Assembly: GCA_047636495.1 (NCBI GenBank)
Contig: JBLILH010000013.1
Coordinates: 18,542-82,541 of the forward strand
Direction of reading: 5' to 3'
DNA length: 64,000 nucleotides
Origin: Endobugula sp047636495
GTDB taxonomy: Bacteria; Pseudomonadota; Gammaproteobacteria; Pseudomonadales; Cellvibrionaceae
In this document: positions 35,983 through 45,129 of the stretch, in pieces
How the letters are laid out: each line of letters begins with the position of its first letter
Position numbering within the stretch: position 1 is the first letter of the stretch
Notes under the pieces: generated by a model
Seen by the model: the letters and a program-made list of their open reading frames with translations, nothing else
What the model was told of the DNA's origin: nothing
The model's database searches: none
Program-made: the position numbers and the translations under genes

Positions 35983-36040
35983 TATATCGCCCTATACTAT
36001 ACCGCCTTATACTATATCGCCTTAGTTATATCGCCTTAAT
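35983..36040. repeat. imperfect 14-15-bp tandem repeat spanning the yajC stop
   Basis: Four imperfect units of a TATATCGCCTTA-type sequence. The first unit on the minus strand contains the last codons and stop of yajC, and the others lie just beyond it. Confidence 0.75.
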
Positions 36041-36358
36041 AGTACCTTTAGGTAATACGGCGTGTAACGATACTTTCTGGAATTTAAGCTCTACATTATT
36101 AGATACTTCTAATACCATGTAGTCGCCTTCCACTTTAGTGACTTTACCTAGGATGCCGCCAGTGGTTAGTACTTCATCACCTTTAGCGACACCTTCGGTC
36201 AGTGCTTTTTGTTCTTTTTGTCTTTTTCGCTGTGGTCGAATGATCATAAAATACATCAAAACGAACATACCAGCAATAAGTAATAAACCAGAAAAATCAC
36301 CGCCTAGTGCAGATGACGGAGCTGATTGGGCGTGAGCGGAAGGAATAAAAAATAACAT
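36026..36358 (-). CDS. yajC: preprotein translocase subunit YajC
   Basis: The small accessory subunit of SecDF-YajC. The 110-residue protein has an N-terminal sequence with signal-like character, one membrane helix (about 24-45, SGLLLIAGMFVLMYFMIIRPQ) and the invariant RPQRKRQKEQ that follows, then a conserved VLTTGGILGKVTKVEGDY block. secD, secF and tgt, its usual neighbours, are not here, so gene order has been broken. Confidence 0.94.
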   Translation of the reverse strand: MLFFIPSAHAQSAPSSALGGDFSGLLLIAGMFVLMYFMIIRPQRKRQKEQKALTEGVAKGDEVLTTGGILGKVTKVEGDYMVLEVSNNVELKFQKVSLHAVLPKGTIKAI

Positions 36359-36506
36359 GCTAACCTCTTATTATCATCAATAAAAATTAGACAATATTTT
36401 ACCGACTTTCCATGTGGCTGGCAATTAAACTAGAGAATTAAATGTATTAATAGTCAGCCGTAAATACACAGCAAGCATCTGTATTTGAGACTATCTGTAT
36501 CAAGAC

Positions 36507-36986
36507 TTACATATAGTCTCGGTACAATTTGCGGAAAACACTGGGAGACAAACCGGATAACCTTTTAAAGGCATTGGTAAAACTGGTTCTGTCTGAAAAG
36601 TCTAAAAATTTTGAGGTTGCTTCGACACTCATTTTATCGACCAGCAAGCAGTTTATAGCGTGATGAAATCTAACGCGATCTCTGAGGCCCGCGTAATGTA
36701 CCATTTGCGCTTTAAGGCGTCTCTGCAGGGTACGTTTAGACATGTCTAAACTTTCTGAAACCACACTAATGCCTAATGGTTCTCGCCCAACTCTGCGCTG
36801 AAGTGCTCGTAGTACTTGACCAGCGGTACCGTGCATAACGGGGATACGGGCCTGTCCTCGTAACCTTTCTAGACCTTGATAACCCGAATCTACAAGATTA
36901 TCTCTGCGGAGGGCATACTGAGAAAAGGGTGTTTGGGGGATGCTGGCAACCGGCATCATAATAATGAACTCCTTATTATTGGTCAA
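36507..36986 (-). CDS. AraC-type helix-turn-helix regulator, short
   Basis: A 159-residue protein whose C-terminal half is an AraC/XylS DNA-binding domain: SVVSESLDMSKRTLQRRLKAQ is the first helix-turn-helix and EATSKFLDFSDRTSFTNAFKRLSGLSPSVFRK the second. The N-terminal 60 residues have no recognisable ligand-binding domain, whereas full-length members are about 300 aa. It may be a natural short form or a 5'-truncated gene with a new start. Confidence 0.78.
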   Translation of the reverse strand: MTNNKEFIIMMPVASIPQTPFSQYALRRDNLVDSGYQGLERLRGQARIPVMHGTAGQVLRALQRRVGREPLGISVVSESLDMSKRTLQRRLKAQMVHYAGLRDRVRFHHAINCLLVDKMSVEATSKFLDFSDRTSFTNAFKRLSGLSPSVFRKLYRDYM

Positions 36987-37366
36987 TCAATACACAACAA
37001 TACTTAGCAATTTTCTGCACATTATCATGGGAAAACGTTTAATCAACAGATAATCTAACCACTATGTTTAGCGTTAACATGGATTGCTGCCCGTTATTGA
37101 TACTACGCAAAACAAATTAAATTGTCCCTAATCAAGATCTTTGCTAGCGCGCTATACCAATAATTCCTCAACGATTATATATATGTAAAGTAAAATAGAC
37201 AGGGAAAAACGCCCCCCTAATTAACGACTTTACTTGAAAAAAAAGGGAGGAATGCCAAATAAGATGAATTAGGTGACAAAAAGGAGAATAAATGATGGGA
37301 CGCAATCGTTTTTATGACTTTTCACCGCCCAGCTTCAACATTTTGGAATAAAAAATTCTAGGATAA
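36987..37366. other. intergenic region between the AraC-type gene and bcp
   Basis: This 380-base stretch holds no recognised gene. It contains an AT-rich middle and one small frame with a strong ribosome site (37292-37351), listed separately. Confidence 0.5.
37292..37351 (+). CDS. 19-codon small ORF with a strong Shine-Dalgarno
   Basis: An AAAAAGGAG sequence precedes tandem ATGs by 5 bases and opens a 19-residue frame, MMGRNRFYDFSPPSFNILE. The ribosome site is the best of any unannotated frame in the gap. No family is recognised. It may be a small protein, a leader peptide, or the fossil start of a lost gene. Confidence 0.25.
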   Translation: MMGRNRFYDFSPPSFNILE

Positions 37367-37846
37367 TTATTCGCTTAAATAGCTATCGATACTTTCTAAT
37401 AAAACGTCGTGGTGATTGCTGGTTTTAAACTTATCCATTATGTGAACCAGTCGTCCTTCTTTGTTAATAAGAAAGGTCGTGCGCACGATGCCCATATACT
37501 CCTTACCCATAAATTTCTTTAATGCCCATACGCCATACTGGTCTGCAGTCTCATGGTCTGCGTCACTCAGCAAGTCAAAGTTCAACGTTTGCTTATCAAT
37601 AAACTTTTGCAGCTTATTTTCAGGGTCGGGACTTACGCCAAATACCACGGTGTCTCGTTGCGCCAACTCTTTTTGCGTATCACGAATACCGCAAGCTTGC
37701 ACAGTACAACCTGGAGTTGACGCTTTAGGATAAAAGTACAAGACTACATTTTTTGTACCTGCAAAATTCTTAAGTGACACTTTTTCGCCCTGCTGATTGG
37801 TTAACGTAAATGCGGGGGCTTTATTCCCTATTGTAGGGTGTGACAT
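37367..37846 (-). CDS. bcp: thioredoxin-dependent peroxiredoxin (BCP/PrxQ type)
   Basis: Reduces hydroperoxides with thioredoxin. The 159-residue protein has the PrxQ signature FYPKASTPGCTVQACGIRD, with the peroxidatic Cys and a resolving Cys five residues later. The N-terminal GNKAPAFTLTNQQGEKVSL and the C-terminal RTTFLINKEGRLVHI are typical. A single gene. Confidence 0.94.
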   Translation of the reverse strand: MSHPTIGNKAPAFTLTNQQGEKVSLKNFAGTKNVVLYFYPKASTPGCTVQACGIRDTQKELAQRDTVVFGVSPDPENKLQKFIDKQTLNFDLLSDADHETADQYGVWALKKFMGKEYMGIVRTTFLINKEGRLVHIMDKFKTSNHHDVLLESIDSYLSE

Positions 37847-37987
37847 GATGTTCTCCTATTCGTGAATACTTCACTATGAATGATTGTGGTATAGATGACG
37901 TGGATGCTAATAGCGTCAATATAGAGGGTTGTAATATAAACCGTTTAGGGTTGTCAATATCACCACAAAAAAATATACGTTCAATAA

Positions 37988-38016
37988 AAAACGCGAGACC
38001 AGCTCGCGTTTTTTAC
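37988..38016. terminator. bidirectional terminator between mdh and bcp
   Basis: A perfect 8-bp stem AACGCGAG/CTCGCGTT with loop ACCAG lies between an A run and a T run. It can end transcripts from mdh on the minus strand and stop read-through in the other direction. Confidence 0.85.
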
Positions 38017-38043
38017 ATTACCATTTAATTAACGCTGCATTAT

Positions 38044-39024
38044 CTATGGCAATAAATGAGACACTGCGTCTCGCTCTTCTGCAAGCTCTTTTTCCGTCGC
38101 TTTCATCTTTTCAATCGAGAACTCATTCAATTCAACGCCCTGAACAATTTCCCAATCGCCATCTTTACAAACGCAAGGGAAAGAGTAGATCAGACCTTCT
38201 TGAATACCGTAGCTACCGTCACTGTACACACCCATGCTAGTCCAATCACCTGCTGATGTGCCTAATGCCCAATCACGGATGTGGAAAATAGCCGCATTGG
38301 CCGCAGATGCAGCGCTTGATGCTCCACGTGCGGCAATAATCGCTGCACCGCGCTGCTGAACCGTAGGAATAAAGTCACTTTCATACCATGCTTGGTCGAT
38401 CAAGCTCATCGCTGCTTTACCATCAACATTAGCATGATGAATATCAGGGTACTGTGTCGATGAATGATTACCCCAGATGGTTAGCTGAGTAATATCGTTA
38501 ATGCTGGTGCCTGTTTTTTGAGCCAATTGCGTTAATGCGCGATTGTGATCAAGACGCGTCATGGCAGTAAAGTTGCGTGGATCTAAGTCAGGTGCATTAC
38601 GTTGTGCAATCAATGCATTGGTGTTTGCAGGATTACCCACAACCAATACTTTAATATCACGTGAAGCAGTTACATTCATTGCTTTTCCTTGAGCAGAAAA
38701 AATAGCCGCATTGGCTTCAAGCAAATCTTTACGCTCCATACCTGGGCCACGAGGACGTGCGCCAACAAGCAGGGCGTAGTCTGCATCTTTAAACGCAATA
38801 TTGGCATCATCAGTGATCACCATACCGGCTAATAATGGAAACGCACAATCATCCAATTCCATTGCTACGCCTTTAAGTGCGTTTAGCGCTGGTGTAATTT
38901 CTAACATTTGTAAGATGATGGGTTGGTCTTTGCCCAACATGTCGCCAGCGGCAATACGGAATAACAAAGAATAACTAATTTGACCAGCGGCGCCAGTCAC
39001 GGTAACTCTAACAGGTGATTTCAC
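38044..39024 (-). CDS. mdh: malate dehydrogenase (NAD)
   Basis: TCA cycle enzyme converting malate and NAD to oxaloacetate. The 326-residue form starts PVRVTVTGAAGQISYSLLFRIA, the cytosolic-type dinucleotide loop. Substrate arginines are in ARPRGPGMERKDLL and the catalytic His in IWGNHSSTQYPD. It is the type found in Pseudomonas relatives rather than the 312-residue E. coli type. A strong terminator follows. Confidence 0.95.
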   Translation of the reverse strand: MKSPVRVTVTGAAGQISYSLLFRIAAGDMLGKDQPIILQMLEITPALNALKGVAMELDDCAFPLLAGMVITDDANIAFKDADYALLVGARPRGPGMERKDLLEANAAIFSAQGKAMNVTASRDIKVLVVGNPANTNALIAQRNAPDLDPRNFTAMTRLDHNRALTQLAQKTGTSINDITQLTIWGNHSSTQYPDIHHANVDGKAAMSLIDQAWYESDFIPTVQQRGAAIIAARGASSAASAANAAIFHIRDWALGTSAGDWTSMGVYSDGSYGIQEGLIYSFPCVCKDGDWEIVQGVELNEFSIEKMKATEKELAEERDAVSHLLP

Positions 39025-39124
39025 ACTTTTTCTCCATAATTAAAAATTGGGTAAATTATTTACATTGAAGTACCCGAATACGTGGGTACAAAAAATTTGA
39101 ACAATATATATCCTAGTCGATAGT

Positions 39125-39742
39125 TTACACACACAAGGACTGATAACGGTGAAACAGTTCTTTATATAGTACTTCTTTAAAATCTGCCGATTTTGAATCA
39201 ATTGATTGAACGATGTCGACAAGGTGCTCATTATCTTCTTGCCCACCCCACAACTTTTGATATGACCCTTCTTTATAACCATGATCTTGGCGAAAAAGGT
39301 TCAACACATTTTTACCAATATAACCGATATAGAGTGAATCGAAAGACATATCAGTAGTTTGCAGTAAGCCCGCAAAGGTCTCAATAGAAAACTCTTGGGT
39401 CGTTAATGTATTGCCAGCAAATACTTCAACCGCCTTGTGGAAGCTCGTGGGGGGTGCAATACGTAAAGCAGAGGTTAGCTCTCGCTCAATAGTCTCAGCA
39501 GATACATTATTAACTAACAACATACTCAAACCGAAGTGCCAAATATCAATTACCTCAAGCATAACCTGCTCTATATCGGGCGTTTGTTTTTTCCACCACT
39601 TCCAACCGTAATGGTCCATTAGCTCAGCACATTCAATCCAGATAGCTCTATACCATTCAAAATTCTGCTCTCGCCATTCTGGATGAACCTTGCCATTCAT
39701 TGTATTTTGTAAATCTAACATTACCTGGATCTGTGTCCGCAC
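39125..39742 (-). CDS. dimeric-type dUTP diphosphatase (dUTPase-2 family)
   Basis: An all-alpha NTP pyrophosphatase that hydrolyses dUTP to dUMP, keeping uracil out of DNA. Magnesium-site helices are visible as WIECAELMDHYGWKWWKK and VMLEVIDIWHFGLSML (the E-x-x-E and E-x-x-D pattern). This family is best known from Campylobacter and kinetoplastids; most gammaproteobacteria use the unrelated trimeric Dut. Start uncertain: GTG at 39742 fits the family length, ATG at 39721 is an alternative. Confidence 0.88.
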   Translation of the reverse strand: MRTQIQVMLDLQNTMNGKVHPEWREQNFEWYRAIWIECAELMDHYGWKWWKKQTPDIEQVMLEVIDIWHFGLSMLLVNNVSAETIERELTSALRIAPPTSFHKAVEVFAGNTLTTQEFSIETFAGLLQTTDMSFDSLYIGYIGKNVLNLFRQDHGYKEGSYQKLWGGQEDNEHLVDIVQSIDSKSADFKEVLYKELFHRYQSLCV

Positions 39743-39912
39743 CGTCTTTATGCCTCGTCTTTAGTCAATCATTCAAACAAATAAAACGACCAAGTTTACC
39801 ATGCTTGGTGCAGTGAAACACCCAGTAGCATGTCATATTCCTGTCATACAAGCCCCCTATTGTAAGTTTATTATTGTTCTATATTGTTCTATAACAGTAG
39901 CGAGTCTTTATT

Positions 39913-40428
39913 ATGCGGCTATTACAGCAAATACATTATGTCGATTTACAAACATTCGACTGGTGCTTAAAACGTAAACACCATCTGCGCATGGTGGCAA
40001 TTAGCCGTTGGATTTCGCGTACAGCAGATGGTTACTTGTATCTGTTTGCAGGTTTACTAACGTGTTACTTTTTGCGTTGGGATATCGTTAAGTTACTGAC
40101 GGTTGCTTTCGCTATAGAGCGGACCACTTACTTTCTATTAAAAAACAAACTTAAACGTCATAGGCCGCCACAAGCTATCCCTGGCTACCAAAGTATTATC
40201 AAGCCTTCGGACCAGTTTAGCTTTCCCTCCGGACATACTTCAGCGGCGTTTTTAGTCTCTAGCATTGCAATTTTTTACGATCCTATTTATTGGCTATTAC
40301 TCGTTATTTGGGCACCGTTGGTCGGTGTTTCACGGGTCATGCTCGGCGTTCACTTTCCCACAGATATCTTTGCTGGCTGTATATTGGGGGTCTCTATTGC
40401 GCAACTATGCTTATATTTTTATTTATGA
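39913..40428 (+). CDS. PAP2 family phosphatase
   Basis: A 171-residue integral membrane acid phosphatase of the PAP2 superfamily, with about four to five helices. The three active-site motifs are KLKRHRPP, FPSGHT and SRVMLGVHFPTD, so all catalytic residues (Lys, Arg, Pro, Ser-Gly-His, and the final His-Asp) are kept. Relatives act on undecaprenyl pyrophosphate or lipid phosphates. It precedes a glycosyltransferase by 52 bases on the same strand, suggesting a shared envelope role. Confidence 0.9.
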   Translation: MRLLQQIHYVDLQTFDWCLKRKHHLRMVAISRWISRTADGYLYLFAGLLTCYFLRWDIVKLLTVAFAIERTTYFLLKNKLKRHRPPQAIPGYQSIIKPSDQFSFPSGHTSAAFLVSSIAIFYDPIYWLLLVIWAPLVGVSRVMLGVHFPTDIFAGCILGVSIAQLCLYFYL

Positions 40429-40480
40429 GCGCCATAACAACCCCTATTAACCATCAATTCATGACATAAAGAATCCGTCA

Positions 40481-41554
40481 ATGAAAATACTTTACGGTGT
40501 GCAAGGTACCGGCAACGGGCACCTATCTCGTGCTCGGGCCATGGATAAAGCATTGAAAAAAAAGAAAGGGATAGAAATCGATTACTTATTCAGTGGTCGA
40601 GAAGGCAAACACTATTTTGATATGGAACAATTTGGTGACTTCGCTTGTTACCCAGGCCTTACCTTTATCACCAAAGATGGAAAAATCAGCTTTCTAGCCA
40701 CGTTGAAAAAAAACAATATCCGACAGTTTTTTTTCAATATCAAGCAACTAGATCTTAGCCAATATGATTTAGTGATCTCCGATTTCGAACCTATTAGTGC
40801 ATGGGCAGCCAAAAATCAGAAAGTGCCATCGCTGGCTATCGGCCATCAATATGCATTTCTTTGTAATATCCCCAAACAAGGTAGCAACATTTTCAACGAT
40901 GCACTCATGAAGTACTTTGCACCTACCGATAAACAAATAGGCTTACACTGGCATCATTTTAACCAGCCTATTCTACCTCCCATTGTTGATCTAGATCATC
41001 AACCAATTGATGTTATCGACAATAAAATAGTCGTCTACCTAGGGTTTGAAACAACAGCCGCCGTAATGCAGTTACTACAACCATTTACCGACTACGAATT
41101 CTTTATTTATAGCCCCTCCATCAGTACAAAAATGTCGCAGAATCACTTACACCTACATCCAGTGAATCGAGATGGTTTTAAAACAGATTTATTATCGTGT
41201 AACGGTGTCATTACCAATGCAGGTTTTGAACTCGCTAGCGAAGCGATTAGTTTGGGCAAGAAAATACTCGTTAAACCCTTGATAGGGCAAATGGAGCAGC
41301 TATCTAACGCGTACGCCTTAGATAAACTGTCGCTGGGAATGACTATGCCGCAACTGGACAGCACGGTCGTGGAAAAATGGCTAACCGGCTTTACCGGTAA
41401 ACAAGTACATTACCCTGATGTCCCTAAAGCCTTAGCTGACTGGATAGCATCCGGTATGCAACAAACTAATGCGGAGCTGTCTACGTCACTTTGGAAAGCA
41501 ACCTGCTCACCTGACATTCACCATTTTACAAGCCTAGACTATGGGTCGCCTTAG
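40481..41554 (+). CDS. MJ1255/VC2487-type glycosyltransferase
   Basis: A 357-residue GT-B fold protein. The N-terminus MKILYGVQGTGNGHLSRARAM has the family's G-x-G-x-G-H-x-x-R loop. The second domain holds VITNAGFELASEAISLGKKILVKPL, the nucleotide-sugar site as in MurG-like enzymes. The family is widespread but its acceptor is not established. The C-terminus overlaps the convergent tatD gene by 29 bases. It probably forms an operon with the PAP2 gene. Confidence 0.88.
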   Translation: MKILYGVQGTGNGHLSRARAMDKALKKKKGIEIDYLFSGREGKHYFDMEQFGDFACYPGLTFITKDGKISFLATLKKNNIRQFFFNIKQLDLSQYDLVISDFEPISAWAAKNQKVPSLAIGHQYAFLCNIPKQGSNIFNDALMKYFAPTDKQIGLHWHHFNQPILPPIVDLDHQPIDVIDNKIVVYLGFETTAAVMQLLQPFTDYEFFIYSPSISTKMSQNHLHLHPVNRDGFKTDLLSCNGVITNAGFELASEAISLGKKILVKPLIGQMEQLSNAYALDKLSLGMTMPQLDSTVVEKWLTGFTGKQVHYPDVPKALADWIASGMQQTNAELSTSLWKATCSPDIHHFTSLDYGSP

Positions 41555-42317
41555 GAAATAAACGGTAGAAATTTTCAGTCGTCACTGCGGCTAACGCTTC
41601 AAAGGGTATACCTTTCAGTTCAGCTATATATTCGGCCACTTCTTTCACATATTGAGGTTCGTTAGGCTTCCCACGATAAGGCACGGGGGCAAGATAAGGT
41701 GAATCAGTCTCGACCAGCAAACGATCCATCGGTATTTTTTTAACCACCTCACGCAACTCAGACGCATTTTTGAACGTTACGATACCTGATATCGAAATCA
41801 TATAATTCATATCGATAGCTTGCTTAGCCATTTCCCAACTCTCGGTAAAACAGTGCAGCACACCTGCGGAGGTTTCGTTGCCATGGTCTTTAATCAACTG
41901 TAATGTATCTTCACGCGCATCGCGAGTATGCACAATAACGGGTAACTGCGCTCTCGATGCTGCCTGCAAGTGAACTGTAAAGCTTTCTTGTTGTAGCACT
42001 TTATCGTCTTCGCTGTAATAGTAATCTAAGCCCGACTCACCTAAAGCGACTACTTTAGGGTGTTGCGCCCAAGTAATTAAATCGTCTTCTGTCGCGAGTC
42101 CTTCTTTGACATCTAAGGGATGCACCCCCACCGATGACACCACTTGTGGAAATCGCTCGGCAATGTCGACGACAGCTTGGCGATTATTGACGCTAATGCC
42201 GACACAGAGTAACTGTTGTACCCCACGAGATAATGCCGCATCAATTGCAGAGGATAATTCGTTATTGTGGGCGTCAAGATTTAGACGATCGAGATGACAA
42301 TGAGAATCTACTAGCAT
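41526..42317 (-). CDS. tatD: TatD family metal-dependent hydrolase
   Basis: A TIM-barrel deoxyribonuclease-type hydrolase of 263 aa. Metal ligands are in LVDSHCHLDRL, the glutamate of ALGESGLDYYY, the His of VIVHTRDA and of GVLHCFTES, and the Asp of LVETDSPYLAPVPYRGKPNEP. It is last in the holB-pilZ-tatD run, the common order in Pseudomonas relatives, where mltG and tmk usually precede it. Confidence 0.93.
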   Translation of the reverse strand: MLVDSHCHLDRLNLDAHNNELSSAIDAALSRGVQQLLCVGISVNNRQAVVDIAERFPQVVSSVGVHPLDVKEGLATEDDLITWAQHPKVVALGESGLDYYYSEDDKVLQQESFTVHLQAASRAQLPVIVHTRDAREDTLQLIKDHGNETSAGVLHCFTESWEMAKQAIDMNYMISISGIVTFKNASELREVVKKIPMDRLLVETDSPYLAPVPYRGKPNEPQYVKEVAEYIAELKGIPFEALAAVTTENFYRLFPKATHSLGL

Positions 42318-42400
42318 AATGGCCTATTAGTAATTTGACACTAACGAGTGAAGCGACAGAGTAATAAACTGTCACTGATTTATAATGTACGACATTGGGA

Positions 42401-42757
42401 TTACATGGTATGCGTGGGCCGATCAGACTCTAATATACCGACAAGATATTTTTCAATAGTACTGACTACGGCGCTTTCGCTTTCTGAAAACTGCACGCCA
42501 ACACCCGCCACACGATTGCCCTGTGCCCCTTTGGGTGTTAACCAAATAACCTTGCCGGAAATAGGCACTTTCTCTGCTTCATTAATGAGAGATAACAACA
42601 CAAAAATTTCATCGCCCATACTATATGTTTTTTTGGTTGGAATAAATAACCCACCATTTTCAACATACGGCATATACGATCGGTGTAAGGTTGCCACATC
42701 TTTAATTGATAAAGATAATATACCTTGACCCGCGCCACCAAGACTAAATCCACTCAT
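42401..42757 (-). CDS. pilZ: PilZ domain protein, type IV pilus type
   Basis: A 118-residue PilZ protein. The domain core GGLFIPTKKTYSMGDEIFVLLSL and KGAQGNRVAGVGVQFSES matches the pilus-assembly PilZ, which lacks the N-terminal RxxxR c-di-GMP loop; none is seen here. Position between holB and tatD is the usual one. In Pseudomonas it interacts with FimX/PilB. Confidence 0.9.
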   Translation of the reverse strand: MSGFSLGGAGQGILSLSIKDVATLHRSYMPYVENGGLFIPTKKTYSMGDEIFVLLSLINEAEKVPISGKVIWLTPKGAQGNRVAGVGVQFSESESAVVSTIEKYLVGILESDRPTHTM

Positions 42758-42833
42758 GACTTTATTCTCTCTGTGTTCTTTATTTATTTTTAATCTTCGG
42801 TTGTTTGCACCTAATCACTAACACGACAACGTA

Positions 42834-43889
42834 TTAAGAGCGCTGAACAATCACCTGCCAGTCCAAGATCAGCTCTTCCACGAGTAATTGCATATTAGGG
42901 TTTGCCCCCCTCAACTGTTGTTGACGAAGTGCTAATAGCTTATCACTAAACTTATATAGCCATTGTTTATTCAACCGCCGGCCTTGATAAGTTATTCGGA
43001 GCACACGCTGGCTAATCGTCAGCTCGTCGTTAATAATATAAGAATTACTATCCGCTGCACCCGTTGGTTGATTGGCTACATTGCTCACTATATTGTGAAT
43101 TATTTGCAACCACCACTCAGTAATGTGATTAATACTTAGCGGCATCAAACCGCGCGCCATACTGATATCTGGCACATCCGCTGGGGATGAAGGCTGCGAC
43201 AAGCGATCAATTGTATGGACAAAAACCGTCAAATGATCAAGATAATCTCCCTCGATCATGCCCTTAGCAATCAGCGGTGCGCCGCCAGATAAGGTCAGTA
43301 AAGTACTCGCATTATCCACTTGGAGCTTTTCTAACCACGCCAGCGCGACAGGGCGGCTGGGACAGACCAAAGGAAGTAACTGACAGCGGCTGCGTATCGT
43401 CGCCATGACACCATTAAGAGCATGACTGACCAAAATCAATACAGTATTGCCCGCGGGCTCTTCCAGACTTTTTAATAGTGCGTTGGCCGAGTTGATATTC
43501 AGCTGCTCAACAGGCCCTAGCAACACGACTTTTCTGCCCCCTTGCTGGGAAGTGTTTGCAATAAATTGTGATAAGGCGCGAACTTGGTCAATTTTAATGG
43601 CTTTGCCCGCTTCATCGGGCACCAGCCATTTTTTATCGGGATGTGTACCCGCTTTAATCAACTGACAACTGCGGCACTGACCGCAGGCTAGGTCAGCTTT
43701 CGGGGATAAACATAATAAATAATCAGCAAGTGATTCTGCGAAATGCCACTTACCGATACCTTGCTGCCCCGAAAGCAATACTGCGTGAGGTATTTTATCT
43801 TGCGCGACTTGCTGATGTATACGTTCCCATGACTGCTGTTGCCATGGATAAGGGATAGGCATCGACGATGTCTTGATAGCAACAGTCAT
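42834..43889 (-). CDS. holB: DNA polymerase III subunit delta'
   Basis: Clamp-loader subunit of 351 aa. The N-terminal AAA+ part starts IPYPWQQQSWERIHQQV and has a loop SGQQGIGKWHFAESLA in place of a functional Walker A; a zinc module CGQCRSC follows. The sensor block is NSANALLKSLEEPAGNTVLIL with TIRSRCQ. The C-terminal helical domain completes it. tmk, normally just upstream, is not present. Confidence 0.93.
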   Translation of the reverse strand: MTVAIKTSSMPIPYPWQQQSWERIHQQVAQDKIPHAVLLSGQQGIGKWHFAESLADYLLCLSPKADLACGQCRSCQLIKAGTHPDKKWLVPDEAGKAIKIDQVRALSQFIANTSQQGGRKVVLLGPVEQLNINSANALLKSLEEPAGNTVLILVSHALNGVMATIRSRCQLLPLVCPSRPVALAWLEKLQVDNASTLLTLSGGAPLIAKGMIEGDYLDHLTVFVHTIDRLSQPSSPADVPDISMARGLMPLSINHITEWWLQIIHNIVSNVANQPTGAADSNSYIINDELTISQRVLRITYQGRRLNKQWLYKFSDKLLALRQQQLRGANPNMQLLVEELILDWQVIVQRS

Positions 43890-44299
43890 TAGGTATTATT
43901 CAACGTGTCATTGGGCGGTCATTAGTGCCGCTATAATATCATTATATTGCTAAAGACCCTATATATTACTAGATCCTGTATATTACCAAGCATGATACCT
44001 TATGGCGCTATATTTTCTTAGCCTAGAGAATATTCACTCATCAATAGCTCGTGCGAGGGAAAATAAAAATGGTTAGAATGGCATATTCGATACAAACGTT
44101 TACTTATTGCAAAATAACTATATCGAGTAGTGTAAAAGTAGCGGTTTCTATTTTTTTGCAACAATGCCCTGGTTATGGCTAGACATTAACGGGTATGGTA
44201 TGGCTAGGCACGTATGAATATGCACTGGCGGGTCTCGTGGTGGTGATGCACTGCTCAAAAGCCAATCACTGGCTTACTCTAAACAGACAATGACCCTAT
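43890..44299. other. intergenic region between holB and the RluA-type gene
   Basis: A 410-base gap with no recognised gene. It should contain the promoters of both divergent genes. A plus-strand open stretch near 44200-44290 (GTYEYALAGLVVVMHCSKA) is preceded by a stop in frame and not recognised. Confidence 0.4.
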
Positions 44300-44977
44300 A
44301 TGACAATGATCACGACCACGCAACCTATTGAATTACTTTACGAAGATGCAGATTTACTGGTGGTTAGTAAGCCCGCAGGGATGTTAACGGTTCCAGGAAG
44401 AGGGCCAGACAAGCAAGATTGCTTAATACATCGTATTATTGGCCATGATAGCGCCCCCTACCCCCTTGATCGATATTGGAAAAGCGGGCTCATCGTGCAT
44501 CGCCTCGACATGGCGACGTCGGGTATCGTGATTATTGCACTCAACCCGCCCGCGCAGTCTGCCATGGGTAAACTATTTGCAGAACGTGCCGTCAGTAAAC
44601 AATATTGTGCAGTTGTCGATGGCAAAATAACGCAGACACAAACAGTTGATCTACCACTGATGTGCGACTGGGAAAACCGTCCCAAACAAAAAGTCGACCA
44701 CCTGCACGGCAAGCATGCAAAAACAGATGTTATACCCATCAGCTATTGCCAGAAAAGTCAGACTAGTCGTCTTAAACTCATTCCTATTACCGGACGCTCA
44801 CATCAGTTGCGTGTCCACATGCTTGCTATTGGGCACCCTATCGTTGGGGATTATTTTTATGCCCCAGAGCCGATAAAGAGCAATAGCCCTCGATTACTAC
44901 TACACGCAGAGACCATTGCTTTTATTCACCCTGTCAGCCAAAAAGAAATCGTCATTACGTCGCCGGCACCGTTTTAG
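44300..44977 (+). CDS. rluA: RluA family pseudouridine synthase
   Basis: Isomerises uridine in 23S rRNA (U746) and tRNA (U32) in the RluA case. The 225-residue protein has the entry block LLVVSKPAGMLTVPGRG, the catalytic Asp in IVHRLDMATSGI, and the C-terminal LIPITGRSHQLRVHM and HAETIAF. There is no S4 domain, as in RluA. RluA itself versus a paralogue is a judgement; the Pro-Gly-Arg-Gly loop favours RluA. Confidence 0.85.
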   Translation: MTMITTTQPIELLYEDADLLVVSKPAGMLTVPGRGPDKQDCLIHRIIGHDSAPYPLDRYWKSGLIVHRLDMATSGIVIIALNPPAQSAMGKLFAERAVSKQYCAVVDGKITQTQTVDLPLMCDWENRPKQKVDHLHGKHAKTDVIPISYCQKSQTSRLKLIPITGRSHQLRVHMLAIGHPIVGDYFYAPEPIKSNSPRLLLHAETIAFIHPVSQKEIVITSPAPF

Positions 44978-45129
44978 ACATATTAATAACACATAAGCTC
45001 CTACGCTCCAGATCAACTCACTAACTTCTTCGTTTGTAAAAAAAATTCCTTATTGAACTTACGCTAGACTATTTGTCTGAGTGATTGGAAATAATAAATT
45101 AATAACCCCCAACTGCTTCGGAACCTATT

